The translations under genes were made by a program, and so were the position numbers. DNA of 64,000 nt from 3-1-20CM-4-69-9 sp963833655. GTDB taxonomy: Bacteria; Actinomycetota; Thermoleophilia; Gaiellales; Gaiellaceae. The notes beneath the pieces were generated by a model. The model saw only the letters and a program-made list of their open reading frames with translations, did no database searches and was not told where the DNA came from. Below, in pieces: positions 22,308 to 29,488 of the stretch. Location of the stretch: NCBI GenBank assembly GCA_963833655.1, contig CAWHYL010000004.1, positions 930,001-994,000 of the forward strand. The letters run 5' to 3'. Position 1 is the first letter of the stretch, and every line of letters starts with the position of its first letter.

Positions 22308-24200
22308 TCAGCTGGCCCTCGCGGGAGCCCCGGTCGGCCGCGCGACCGGAAGGGCGCCGTCACCGTAGCCGTACGGATCGCTCTCGAAGGTCGGAATGGT
22401 GTCGAAGTTCTGCACCGGTACCGGCGAGGGCAACTGCCACTCGATCGAGAGCGACCCCCAAGGGTTCCGTTCCGCCCGGACACGGGCGAAGAGCATCGAG
22501 TAGACGAGGTTGTAGAGGAAGACGAGCATCGACAGTCCGAGCACGAACGCGGCCGCCGAGGCCCAGTCGTTGAGCCACTGGAGATGCGGCGCGTAGGTGA
22601 CGACACGCCGCGGCTGGCCCAGGAAGCCGACGGCGAACAACGGGAAGAACGTGAAGTTGAACGCGAGGAACATGCTCCAGAAATGGATCTTTCCCAACCG
22701 CTCGTTGAGCTCGAACCCGGTCATCTTCGGCAGCCAGTAGTAGATCGCCGCGAAGAACGTGAAGATCAGGCCGCCCATGATCGTGTAGTGGAAATGCGCC
22801 ATCGAGAAGAAGCTCCCGTGCGTGCTGACGTCGCTCGGCGTGTCGGACAGGAAGATGCCCGACAGGCCGCCGATCAGGAAGTTGAAGAACCAGGCAAGCG
22901 CGAACAGCATCGGGACGGTGAAACGGATTCTTCCCCGCCATAACGTCATCAGCCCGCAGAGGAACGTGAAACCGGTCGGGATCGAGATCAGCTCGGTCGA
23001 CAGGATGTAGAACGGCCGAAGGTTGCTGTTGATCCCGCTCACGAACAAGTGGTGCTGCCACACGAGCCAGCTCAGGAACGTGACGCCGAGCATGCCGGCC
23101 ACGGCAAGCCGGTAGCCCCAGAGCGGCTTGCGAGCGAACACGGGGAGCAACTCGAGCAGCACCCCGAAGCCGGGCAGCGCGAGGATGTAGACCTCCGGGT
23201 GGCCGAAGAACCAGAAGAGGTTCTCGTACAGGTACTGGCTCCCGCCTCCGGCCGGTATGTAGAAGGTCGTCTGCGCCGTGCGGTCGAGCGTCGACATCGC
23301 CAGCGCAGCGACGAGCACCGGGGCGGCGAGGAGATTGAGGATCGCCGTCGAGATCACGCCCCAGACGAAGATCGGGAGCCGAGACCAAGTGAGCCCCGGA
23401 GCGCGCATCGTCACAACCGTCGCGAGCATGTTGAGGCCGAGCAGGCACATCGAGATGCCGACGAGCGCAAAGAACATGATGTAGGAGTCCATGCCCCGGT
23501 TCGCCTGGACGTTCAGCGGTTCGTAGCCGGTCCAGCCGGTGGGGAAACCGCCGAAGAAGACCGTCGTCATCAGAATCGCGCCGGCGGCCATCAGCATCCA
23601 GAAGGTGAGCGACTCGATCCGAGGGAATGCCATCCGGCGCGCGCCGATCATGATCGGGACGAAGTAGTTCGCGAACGGCCCGAGGATGGCGCTCGTCATC
23701 ATCCCCATCATCATCGTGCCGTGCAGGCCGACGAGCGTGATGTAGTTGCCTGCGTTGAAGACAGGCGTCGGCCGTAGCAACTCGAAGCGGATCAGCATCG
23801 CGTTGAGGCCGCCGACGAAGAAGAAGAGCCCGACGCCGATCAGATACTGCATGCCGACGACCTTGTGGTCCGTGCAGAGCCCGAAGTAGCGGCCGATCCC
23901 CTCCGTCTCCTTCTCGCGAAGCGACGGTGGGTACCCGCGGATCCTGGCGAGCGGGTACTGCAGGAAGCCGAGGCCGATCAGAAAGCCGATGACGCCGAGG
24001 ATGTAGCCGAGGAAGACCGAGATGTCGTTCTGGTCCGTGTCGCCGAAGTACGTGACGCTCTTGCCGGTGATGTGGTGCCCGAGGAACCAGCCGAGGTACC
24101 AGCCGCCGATGCCGAGCACGACGGCCGTGAGGAGGTTGAAGCCGATCAATCGGCGCCAGAGGGGCCGCCGCGGCGTCGGGTGGGTGCCGGCTTCGCTCAT
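22308..24200 (-). CDS. ctaD: Cytochrome c oxidase subunit I with altered proton-channel residues
   Basis: A 630-residue haem-copper oxidase catalytic subunit. All metal ligands are present: His160 (GLHGTMMMG, low-spin haem), His334 in GHPEVY with Glu336 and Tyr338, His383-His384 (WQHHLF) for CuB, and His469 and His471 (MAHFHY) for the haems. About 100 extra N-terminal residues carry two added helices. Compared with canonical A1-type enzymes, the D-channel Asp is replaced by Arg189 (IGARRMAFP), the K-channel Lys by Thr412 (SIPTGFTFL) and the Mg-site Asp by Gly462 (THGSFF). It overlaps subunit II by ATGA. The protein is intact and the operon complete, so these are substitutions and not decay. 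Confidence 0.92.
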   Translation of the reverse strand: MSEAGTHPTPRRPLWRRLIGFNLLTAVVLGIGGWYLGWFLGHHITGKSVTYFGDTDQNDISVFLGYILGVIGFLIGLGFLQYPLARIRGYPPSLREKETEGIGRYFGLCTDHKVVGMQYLIGVGLFFFVGGLNAMLIRFELLRPTPVFNAGNYITLVGLHGTMMMGMMTSAILGPFANYFVPIMIGARRMAFPRIESLTFWMLMAAGAILMTTVFFGGFPTGWTGYEPLNVQANRGMDSYIMFFALVGISMCLLGLNMLATVVTMRAPGLTWSRLPIFVWGVISTAILNLLAAPVLVAALAMSTLDRTAQTTFYIPAGGGSQYLYENLFWFFGHPEVYILALPGFGVLLELLPVFARKPLWGYRLAVAGMLGVTFLSWLVWQHHLFVSGINSNLRPFYILSTELISIPTGFTFLCGLMTLWRGRIRFTVPMLFALAWFFNFLIGGLSGIFLSDTPSDVSTHGSFFSMAHFHYTIMGGLIFTFFAAIYYWLPKMTGFELNERLGKIHFWSMFLAFNFTFFPLFAVGFLGQPRRVVTYAPHLQWLNDWASAAAFVLGLSMLVFLYNLVYSMLFARVRAERNPWGSLSIEWQLPSPVPVQNFDTIPTFESDPYGYGDGALPVARPTGAPARAS

Positions 24201-25054
24201 CCGGCCCGCAGAGGAGGCTCAGGGTTGTAGACAGTCGAGTACGGGGGCAGATACTTGAAGCCCGCGGCGAACTCCGCCCGCTGCTGCTTGATCCAGGCCT
24301 TGAAGTCCGACTCCGAGACGACCCGGCCCTTGCCGTCGAACATGTAGCCGTGGAAGAGACCGCAGAGCTCCGCACAGCGGATGTCGAGCTTGAGCGGATG
24401 CTTCGTGTGCACGTAGACGATGTTGTCGACGCCGGGGTTCGCATCGGCCTTGACGCCGAGGTTGATCGCCCAGAAGGAGTGGATCACGTCGAGCGACGTG
24501 ACATGCAGACGGATGAGGGTGTTCGCAGGCAGGTAGAGATGCGGCGTCTCGAGACCGCCGTACGTCGGATACCGATAGGTGAACTCCCACTGCTGGCCGA
24601 TCACCTGGACGTCCATCGCCTTGCTGTGGTCCGCCGGAAGGAACGTCGCGCTCGGGCCCTGCCCTCCGCCGGAGCCGTCTTTGACGAGCTCGTAGGTTCC
24701 GAAGCCTGCAAGGGCGAGAACGGTGACGCTCGTGATCACGATCCAAAGCAGCTGGAGCCCACTGTCGCCGCGAACGGGCAGCCCCTGAGCCGCAGCGTCT
24801 CGCTGGCGAAAGACGATCAGCGTGTAGCCGAGCATCACGAGGACGAACATCACGATCGGCGCGCTCACGGCGACGAGGACCTGGTTGTCGAAGACTTGGC
24901 CCTGACCCTGCTCGCTGCCGTTGCCCGGCGGGATCATCGGACCGATGACGAATGCGGCGATCGGTGTGGCCACCGCACTCGCCGCCAGCCAGAGGAAGAC
25001 CAGTCGTCGCCCGTGCTGGACGTCGCCAGTACGGGTGGTGTCGGCCGCCGCCAT
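24197..25054 (-). CDS. ctaC: Cytochrome c oxidase subunit II with CuA centre
   Basis: A 285-residue protein. It has two membrane helices (VFLWLAASAVATPIAAFVIG, and VAVSAPIVMFVLVMLGYTL), with a third hydrophobic stretch near LLWIVITSVTVLALAGF. A cupredoxin domain follows with the CuA ligands: His in DVIHSFW, and Cys-x3-Cys, His and Met in CAELCGLFHGYMF. The aromatic patch QQWEFTYRYP that leads electrons inward is present. No fused cytochrome c domain is seen. The gene starts 4 bases after the preceding cupredoxin-like gene and overlaps subunit I. Confidence 0.92.
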   Translation of the reverse strand: MAAADTTRTGDVQHGRRLVFLWLAASAVATPIAAFVIGPMIPPGNGSEQGQGQVFDNQVLVAVSAPIVMFVLVMLGYTLIVFRQRDAAAQGLPVRGDSGLQLLWIVITSVTVLALAGFGTYELVKDGSGGGQGPSATFLPADHSKAMDVQVIGQQWEFTYRYPTYGGLETPHLYLPANTLIRLHVTSLDVIHSFWAINLGVKADANPGVDNIVYVHTKHPLKLDIRCAELCGLFHGYMFDGKGRVVSESDFKAWIKQQRAEFAAGFKYLPPYSTVYNPEPPLRAG

Positions 25055-25058
25055 CCGC

Positions 25059-25727
25059 CTACACCACGTTGATGAATCCGTCCATGTACCCGATCGTCTG
25101 CATCGGCCCGCCGAAACCGAACTGGAAACCGGCCGCGCACGGAACGAAGCACTGCCAGCGGAACTTGCCCTTCTTGCCGACCCGGAAGGTGAACGTGATC
25201 GTCCGGTGCGCCATCGTCTTGGGGTCGCACGGCGCGAAGTCACACTGGTTCTTCGCATTGTCGGGGACGCCTTCGAGTGGGACGAGGACGCCGAGCTCGG
25301 GGATCGCGAACGTGTGCGAGGCGTTGTCGGGATTGATCGCGGCAAACGGCTTGCCGTCGAGCGTCGCCATGTCGACGAGTCCCTGTGTCTTCGCGAGGAA
25401 CGGGTTGCGCAGACCGCTGTCGCCGTCGAACTGGTACACGGTGACGTGGACGAGCGAGTGTGCCGGCACCGTCCAGATCGTGCTTCGCTCCCAGCTTCCG
25501 GTCGGCTTCTGCACGAGATACGAAACCCAGTCTGGGTTCGGCGAGAGCGTCGGCCCGACTGCGGCCACGGTCTGGATCGTGATGTTGACGCGGTTGGCGG
25601 TCGCACTCGGGCGATACGTCGGCGGTCCGCTCAGCAGCCAGTTGGCGACGTAGAACCCAATGAGGATGCCGGCGGCGGCGACTCCTACGACGATGCCACC
25701 GATCTTCCACGCGAAAGTGGATCGCAT
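25059..25727 (-). CDS. Membrane-anchored cupredoxin-like protein, first gene of the oxidase operon
   Basis: A 222-residue protein with one N-terminal membrane helix (IGGIVVGVAAAGILIGFYVAN) and an extracytoplasmic beta domain. Motifs NASHTFAIPELGVLVPL and RWQCFVPCAAGF resemble the His strand and the Cys-x3-Cys loop of a CuA or cupredoxin site. The expected following His and Met are replaced by a Phe/Gly-rich run (FQFGFGGPM), although a Met remains. It may accept electrons for, or bring copper to, the adjacent subunit II. A TACGAT box 8 bases before the ATG is the likely operon promoter. Confidence 0.65.
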   Translation of the reverse strand: MRSTFAWKIGGIVVGVAAAGILIGFYVANWLLSGPPTYRPSATANRVNITIQTVAAVGPTLSPNPDWVSYLVQKPTGSWERSTIWTVPAHSLVHVTVYQFDGDSGLRNPFLAKTQGLVDMATLDGKPFAAINPDNASHTFAIPELGVLVPLEGVPDNAKNQCDFAPCDPKTMAHRTITFTFRVGKKGKFRWQCFVPCAAGFQFGFGGPMQTIGYMDGFINVV

Positions 25728-25735
25728 CCCGAAGG

Positions 25736-25741
25736 ATCGTA
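25736..25741 (-). promoter_or_regulatory. TACGAT -10 box of the cytochrome oxidase operon
   Basis: On the minus strand TACGAT, 8 bases and ATG; no ribosome binding site between them. It fits the leaderless pattern of the window. Confidence 0.45.
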
Positions 25742-25768
25742 TAAACGCCGCGTTCCCGACACGAACAA

Positions 25769-25786
25769 GATGACGAAACTGTCATC
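25769..25786. promoter_or_regulatory. Perfect inverted repeat between the oxidase and sco operons
   Basis: GATGAC-GAAACT-GTCATC, a perfect 6-bp dyad in the divergent gap. It sits between the oxidase promoter and the sco-regulator-kinase operon, so it is a candidate site for the response regulator coded there. Confidence 0.4.
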
Positions 25787-25864
25787 GCCACCATGACGCG
25801 GGACACACGGGTAAACGGCACGCTCACGGAACCGATATCCTCGAAGCCAGAGGATCCGCTGCGG

Positions 25865-26572
25865 ATGGATCGCGAGTCCGACCCAAGCGCGCACCGGTCC
25901 CGGCAACGCGCAGCTTCGCGGCGTCGGCTCGGGCAAGTTCGTGCGCGAGTCTGGCTGCTTGCGCTAGCCCTCTTGCTCGCAGCGGTTTCCGCCGGAGCCG
26001 CGCTCGCACTCGTCAGCCGACCGTCTTCCGACCGCGCCGCGAACACCGTGTCGGCATTCGGCCCCGCTGCGACCTGGTCGTCCGGCGTCAAACCAGCGCC
26101 TGCGTTCAGCCTCCGCGGCGAAGACGGCCGCCGCGTCTCGCTCGCCGACCTGCGAGGACGAACCGTCCTCTTGACCTTCATCGACCCGGCCTGTCGAAAC
26201 CTCTGTCCGCTCGAGGCGAGAGATCTGAACCGTGCAGTCCAATCCAACTCGACCGCGCAGCGTCCGGCGATCGTCTCTGTCAACGTCAATCCGTGGGCGG
26301 AGACACCCGCGATGCTCCGCGCCGACCGGGTCAAGTGGGCCCTCGGAAGCCACTGGCACTGGGCGCTCGGCTCGCTCCGCGAGCTTCGCCCCGTCTGGAG
26401 AAGCTATCGGATCGGCGTCAGCGTACGGACACGCAGGATCGCGCGGGTTGTCGTGCACGACGTCAGCCACACCGAGGCCACGTACGTGATCGATCGCTCC
26501 GGCCATGTCCGCGCGTTGTTCCTCTGGCCGTTCTCCGGTGAAGCCGTCATGCGGACCGTCGCGCGACTCTGA
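25865..26572 (+). CDS. SCO1/SenC-family copper metallochaperone
   Basis: A 235-residue membrane-anchored thioredoxin-fold protein. One helix (LLALALLLAAVSAGAALALV) precedes the domain. Copper ligands of SCO proteins are visible: Cys-x3-Cys in DPACRNLCPLEARDL and the His of DVSHTEATYVID. SCO proteins load the CuA site of oxidase subunit II, which is coded divergently ~0.8 kb away. I prefer the ATG at 25865, which has AGAGGA upstream and a TATCCT box at 25836; an ATG 24 codons earlier is possible. It is 2 bases from the response regulator, forming an operon. Confidence 0.82.
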   Translation: MDRESDPSAHRSRQRAASRRRLGQVRARVWLLALALLLAAVSAGAALALVSRPSSDRAANTVSAFGPAATWSSGVKPAPAFSLRGEDGRRVSLADLRGRTVLLTFIDPACRNLCPLEARDLNRAVQSNSTAQRPAIVSVNVNPWAETPAMLRADRVKWALGSHWHWALGSLRELRPVWRSYRIGVSVRTRRIARVVVHDVSHTEATYVIDRSGHVRALFLWPFSGEAVMRTVARL

Positions 26573-26574
26573 CG

Positions 26575-27294
26575 ATGGGCGCGAGCACCGGGGCAGCGGA
26601 GAACGGCCACGTCGACTCGGCGATCCGCGTGCTCGTGATCGAGGACGAACCGCGAATTCAGGAGGTCCTCGCGCGCGGCCTCGCGCGATCGGGGATCGAG
26701 GTCGAGCAGGCTGCCGACGGCCGCAGTGGTCTCGAGCGCGCGCTGCAGGGCAACCTCGATCTCGTCGTCCTCGATTTGATGCTCCCCGAGCTCGATGGCC
26801 TCACCGTCCTGCGAGCGCTGCAGCAACACCGATCGGACCTGCCGATCGTCGTTCTCTCCGCCCGCTCCGACCTGCGCACGAAGCTGCAGGGATTCAAGCT
26901 CGGCGCGTCTGACTACGTCGCCAAGCCGTTCTCGATCGAGGAGCTGGTCGCGCGGGTTCGGGCTCAAGTCCATCGGAACCGCATGACCGAGCAGCAAGTC
27001 GGGCCATTCGTCAGAGCCGGGTGCCTGACGCTCGACGTCGCCCAGCACCAGGCCCAGATCGGCGACAGCGTCACCGATCTGACGCGCCGCGAGTTCCAGC
27101 TCCTCATGCACCTGATGAAGCATCGCGGCGAGACCGTCAGTCGCGAGAGCCTGCTTGCAGAAGCCTGGGGGTACGGCTTCGATCCGGGCTCGAACATCGT
27201 CGAGGTGTGCATTCGCCGGCTCCGCAAGAAGCTGGGGCCTCGCGCCCCGATCGAGACAGTCCGTCATGAGGGCTATCGCGTTCCTGCGACGTAA
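26575..27294 (+). CDS. OmpR-family response regulator
   Basis: A 239-residue two-component regulator. The receiver domain has acidic residues in VIEDEPRI, the phospho-acceptor Asp in VVLDLMLPELDG, Ser in VLSARSD and Lys in YVAKPFS. The C-terminal winged helix has LTRREFQLLMHLMKHRGETVSRESLL and VEVCIRRLRKKLG. It is translated with the kinase that follows, overlapping it by 29 bases. Being downstream of sco and divergent from the oxidase operon, it probably responds to copper, redox or respiratory state; this is inference from position. Confidence 0.92.
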   Translation: MGASTGAAENGHVDSAIRVLVIEDEPRIQEVLARGLARSGIEVEQAADGRSGLERALQGNLDLVVLDLMLPELDGLTVLRALQQHRSDLPIVVLSARSDLRTKLQGFKLGASDYVAKPFSIEELVARVRAQVHRNRMTEQQVGPFVRAGCLTLDVAQHQAQIGDSVTDLTRREFQLLMHLMKHRGETVSRESLLAEAWGYGFDPGSNIVEVCIRRLRKKLGPRAPIETVRHEGYRVPAT

Positions 27295-28351
27295 CTGGCT
27301 CCCGCTCGCATGGGGCGCCTTCGCCGTCGCGAACTTCGTCGTGATGGCGGTCTTCCCCCGCTGGGAGACGATCCCGTTTCACTTCATCTGGGTCAGCCTG
27401 ACTCTGCTCTACGGCTTCAGCGTGCTCCGCACGCCGGTGACGGTGGGGATCCTCGGGGCAGTCATCGTCGGAACTGGGATCGGCATCGGCTACGACGCCT
27501 CGCAGGGCACGCAGCCCTGGGACGAGATCGCGGAGGTTCCACTCATGTCCGCGATGTTCCTGGCGATGGTCTGGCATGCGCATCGCCGGCGTACCGCCCT
27601 AGCGCTCGCGCGCGAGGAAGCGGCCCAGCGCGAAGAGATGCTGCTCCGTCAGGAGCGCTTCCTCCACGACGCCTCGCACGAGCTGAAGACGCCGGTCACG
27701 ATCGCCCGCGGGCACCTCGAGCTCTACCGACTGACGCAGGACCCGAAAGCATCCGAGCTCGACGTCGCGCTCGACGAGCTGCAGCGCGTCGAGCACATCA
27801 TCGAGAGACTCTTGGTGCTCGCCAAGGCGGGACAGTCCCCTGCCGTGACAGAGCACATCGACGCGGAGACGTTCCTGGAGGACGTCTTCATGCGCTGGTC
27901 CGAGGTCGCTCCCCGCGCCTGGCGGCTCGGCCCGCTGGCAGCCGGCACGCTCGTGGCAGAGCCCGAGGCCCTGCGCATCGCTCTCGACGCCCTGCTCGAG
28001 AATGCGGTCGAGTGCACGGGACCGACGGCCGCGATCGAGATCCGCTCCCGAGCGGCGAATGACGAGCTCGCAATCGACGTCGCCGACGAGGGATGCGGAA
28101 TTCCGCCGGCCGCTCTCGACCGGATCTTCGAGCGCTTCGCGCGCGTCGACGCGGCCCGCAGCCGGGCGGAGGGAGGCGTGGGGCTTGGTTTGGCAATCGT
28201 GGCTGCGACCGTCAAGGCGGCCGGCGGCCGCTGCACAGTTGACTCGTCGGAGCGCGGCTCGGTGTTCACGCTTTGGCTACCGGCGTTCGAGCCGGCAGGA
28301 GCGACCGCATTGATCGCCGAGGACATGCAACCCGTGCTCGAGCTCGGCTGA
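27266..28351 (+). CDS. Membrane sensor histidine kinase paired with the sco-linked regulator
   Basis: A 361-residue kinase. About four hydrophobic segments lie in the first 110 residues (LPLAWGAFAVANFVVMAVF, FIWVSLTLLYGFSVL, VGILGAVIVGTGIGIGY, MSAMFLAMVW) with very short loops, so the signal is probably sensed within or near the membrane. The H box is FLHDASHELKTPV, and the ATPase has ALLENAVECT, DEGCGIPP and GVGLGLAIVAATV. The ATG at 27266 is the start at the hydrophobic N-terminus and overlaps the response regulator. Confidence 0.9.
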   Translation: MRAIAFLRRNWLPLAWGAFAVANFVVMAVFPRWETIPFHFIWVSLTLLYGFSVLRTPVTVGILGAVIVGTGIGIGYDASQGTQPWDEIAEVPLMSAMFLAMVWHAHRRRTALALAREEAAQREEMLLRQERFLHDASHELKTPVTIARGHLELYRLTQDPKASELDVALDELQRVEHIIERLLVLAKAGQSPAVTEHIDAETFLEDVFMRWSEVAPRAWRLGPLAAGTLVAEPEALRIALDALLENAVECTGPTAAIEIRSRAANDELAIDVADEGCGIPPAALDRIFERFARVDAARSRAEGGVGLGLAIVAATVKAAGGRCTVDSSERGSVFTLWLPAFEPAGATALIAEDMQPVLELG

Positions 28352-28368
28352 GCGTTCGCGAAACCCGA

Positions 28369-28611
28369 CTACGCTTCGTGCGCCGGAGCAGGACGTCGCG
28401 CCGGGATCCGGTACCCGTGGTCGTGGCAGAGGGATCCGGGAGCATCCTCGGTGAGGGCGTCGCAGTAGCCCTTGCCGTACGCGGCCCGCATGAAGGCCGC
28501 CACGACGTCGAGATTCCACTCCGTGATCTCCCCGGCCTCACGCCAGAGGTCGGTGAGGCGCAGATCGATGTCGAGCTCGAGCAAATCGATACGTGACGGC
28601 TTGTTGGCCAT
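28369..28611 (-). CDS. Hypothetical small protein, 80 residues
   Basis: An 80-residue protein I do not recognise. It begins MANKPSRIDLLELDIDLRLTDL, has a helical middle (NLDVVAAFMRAAYGKGYCDAL) and a short tail with CHDHGYRIPARRP. Codon use and its isolated position between two unrelated genes fit a real gene. The Cys/His-containing tail could bind a metal but there is no standard motif. The ATG at 28611 is chosen over a farther upstream start that would overlap the divergent promoter. Confidence 0.55.
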   Translation of the reverse strand: MANKPSRIDLLELDIDLRLTDLWREAGEITEWNLDVVAAFMRAAYGKGYCDALTEDAPGSLCHDHGYRIPARRPAPAHEA

Positions 28612-28647
28612 GAGGCGAGGGTACGAAGGCGGTCGGACGGCATCCGT

Positions 28648-28653
28648 TAGCGT
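28648..28653 (+). promoter_or_regulatory. TAGCGT -10 box of the AP endonuclease gene
   Basis: TAGCGT, 7 bases, then ATG. No Shine-Dalgarno sequence; leaderless pattern. Confidence 0.45.
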
Positions 28654-28660
28654 GGCTCTC

Positions 28661-29488
28661 ATGCCTCGGCTCCACTACGGCCCGGCGCGCGTCCCGTCGC
28701 GCGAGAGCCCCGAGCAGGCGATCGAGCTGCTCCAGGAGCGCGGCTTCACCGCGTGCGAGATCGACTTCGAGGGCAAGTTCTGGATGGACTATCCCTGGGC
28801 CGAGCGCTTCGGGGAGCTTGCGCGCGAGGCGGACATCGTCCTCTCGATCCATGCGCCGATCGCCGGCTTCATGGGGCACGCCGAGCGCGGCAAGAAGCTG
28901 AACATGGCCGTCGGGATGCTCGATCATTCCGCGGGTATCGCGAAGGCGGCCGGCGCCGAGCTCGTCGTCTTCCATCCGGGCTTCCTGCTCGGCCGCGAAC
29001 GCGACGACGCGATCGACTCCGTCGTCGAGCAGCTCGGCGAGCTGCGCGAGCGGCTCGAGCGGAAGGAGCGTGCGGTCCCGTTCGGCATCGAGATCATGGG
29101 CCGAGTGCGGGAGCTCGGCACCGCCGACGACGTCTTCGCCATCTCCAAGCGCACCGGCTGGGTGCGCCCGGTGCTCGACTTCGCGCACCTGCACGCCGTC
29201 ACCGACGGCGCGTTCACCGAGACGAAGCGCTTCGTCGAGATCCTCGCCGGCGCCGACATGGTGCTCCCGCCCGGCGCGCCGTTCCACATTCACTTCTCCG
29301 ACATCGCGTACGCGAACCGCAACGAGACGAAGCACCTCCCCTACGGCGAGGGAACGCTGCGCGCGGCGCCGCTCGGCGAGGCGCTCGCGCAGTTCGGGCG
29401 GCCGGCGACGGTGATCACCGAGTCGCCCGACCTCGCGTCGGACGAGGCGATCCGCGCCGAGCTCTACGCGGCAGTCGGGACGCGCTGA
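28661..29488 (+). CDS. Endonuclease IV-family TIM-barrel AP endonuclease
   Basis: A 275-residue protein of the AP endonuclease 2 (Nfo/xylose isomerase-like) fold. Zinc-site motifs of the family can be followed around the barrel: ACEIDFEGKFW, LSIHAPIAG, VVFHPGFLLG, FGIEIMGRVRELG, PVLDFAHLHA and FHIHFSDIAY, then VITESPDLASD. Endonuclease IV cuts DNA 5' to abasic sites in base excision repair. The sequence is of the shorter, archaeal-like kind, so a related sugar isomerase activity cannot be fully excluded. The 3' end overlaps the convergent cyclase gene by 25 bases. Confidence 0.8.
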   Translation: MPRLHYGPARVPSRESPEQAIELLQERGFTACEIDFEGKFWMDYPWAERFGELAREADIVLSIHAPIAGFMGHAERGKKLNMAVGMLDHSAGIAKAAGAELVVFHPGFLLGRERDDAIDSVVEQLGELRERLERKERAVPFGIEIMGRVRELGTADDVFAISKRTGWVRPVLDFAHLHAVTDGAFTETKRFVEILAGADMVLPPGAPFHIHFSDIAYANRNETKHLPYGEGTLRAAPLGEALAQFGRPATVITESPDLASDEAIRAELYAAVGTR

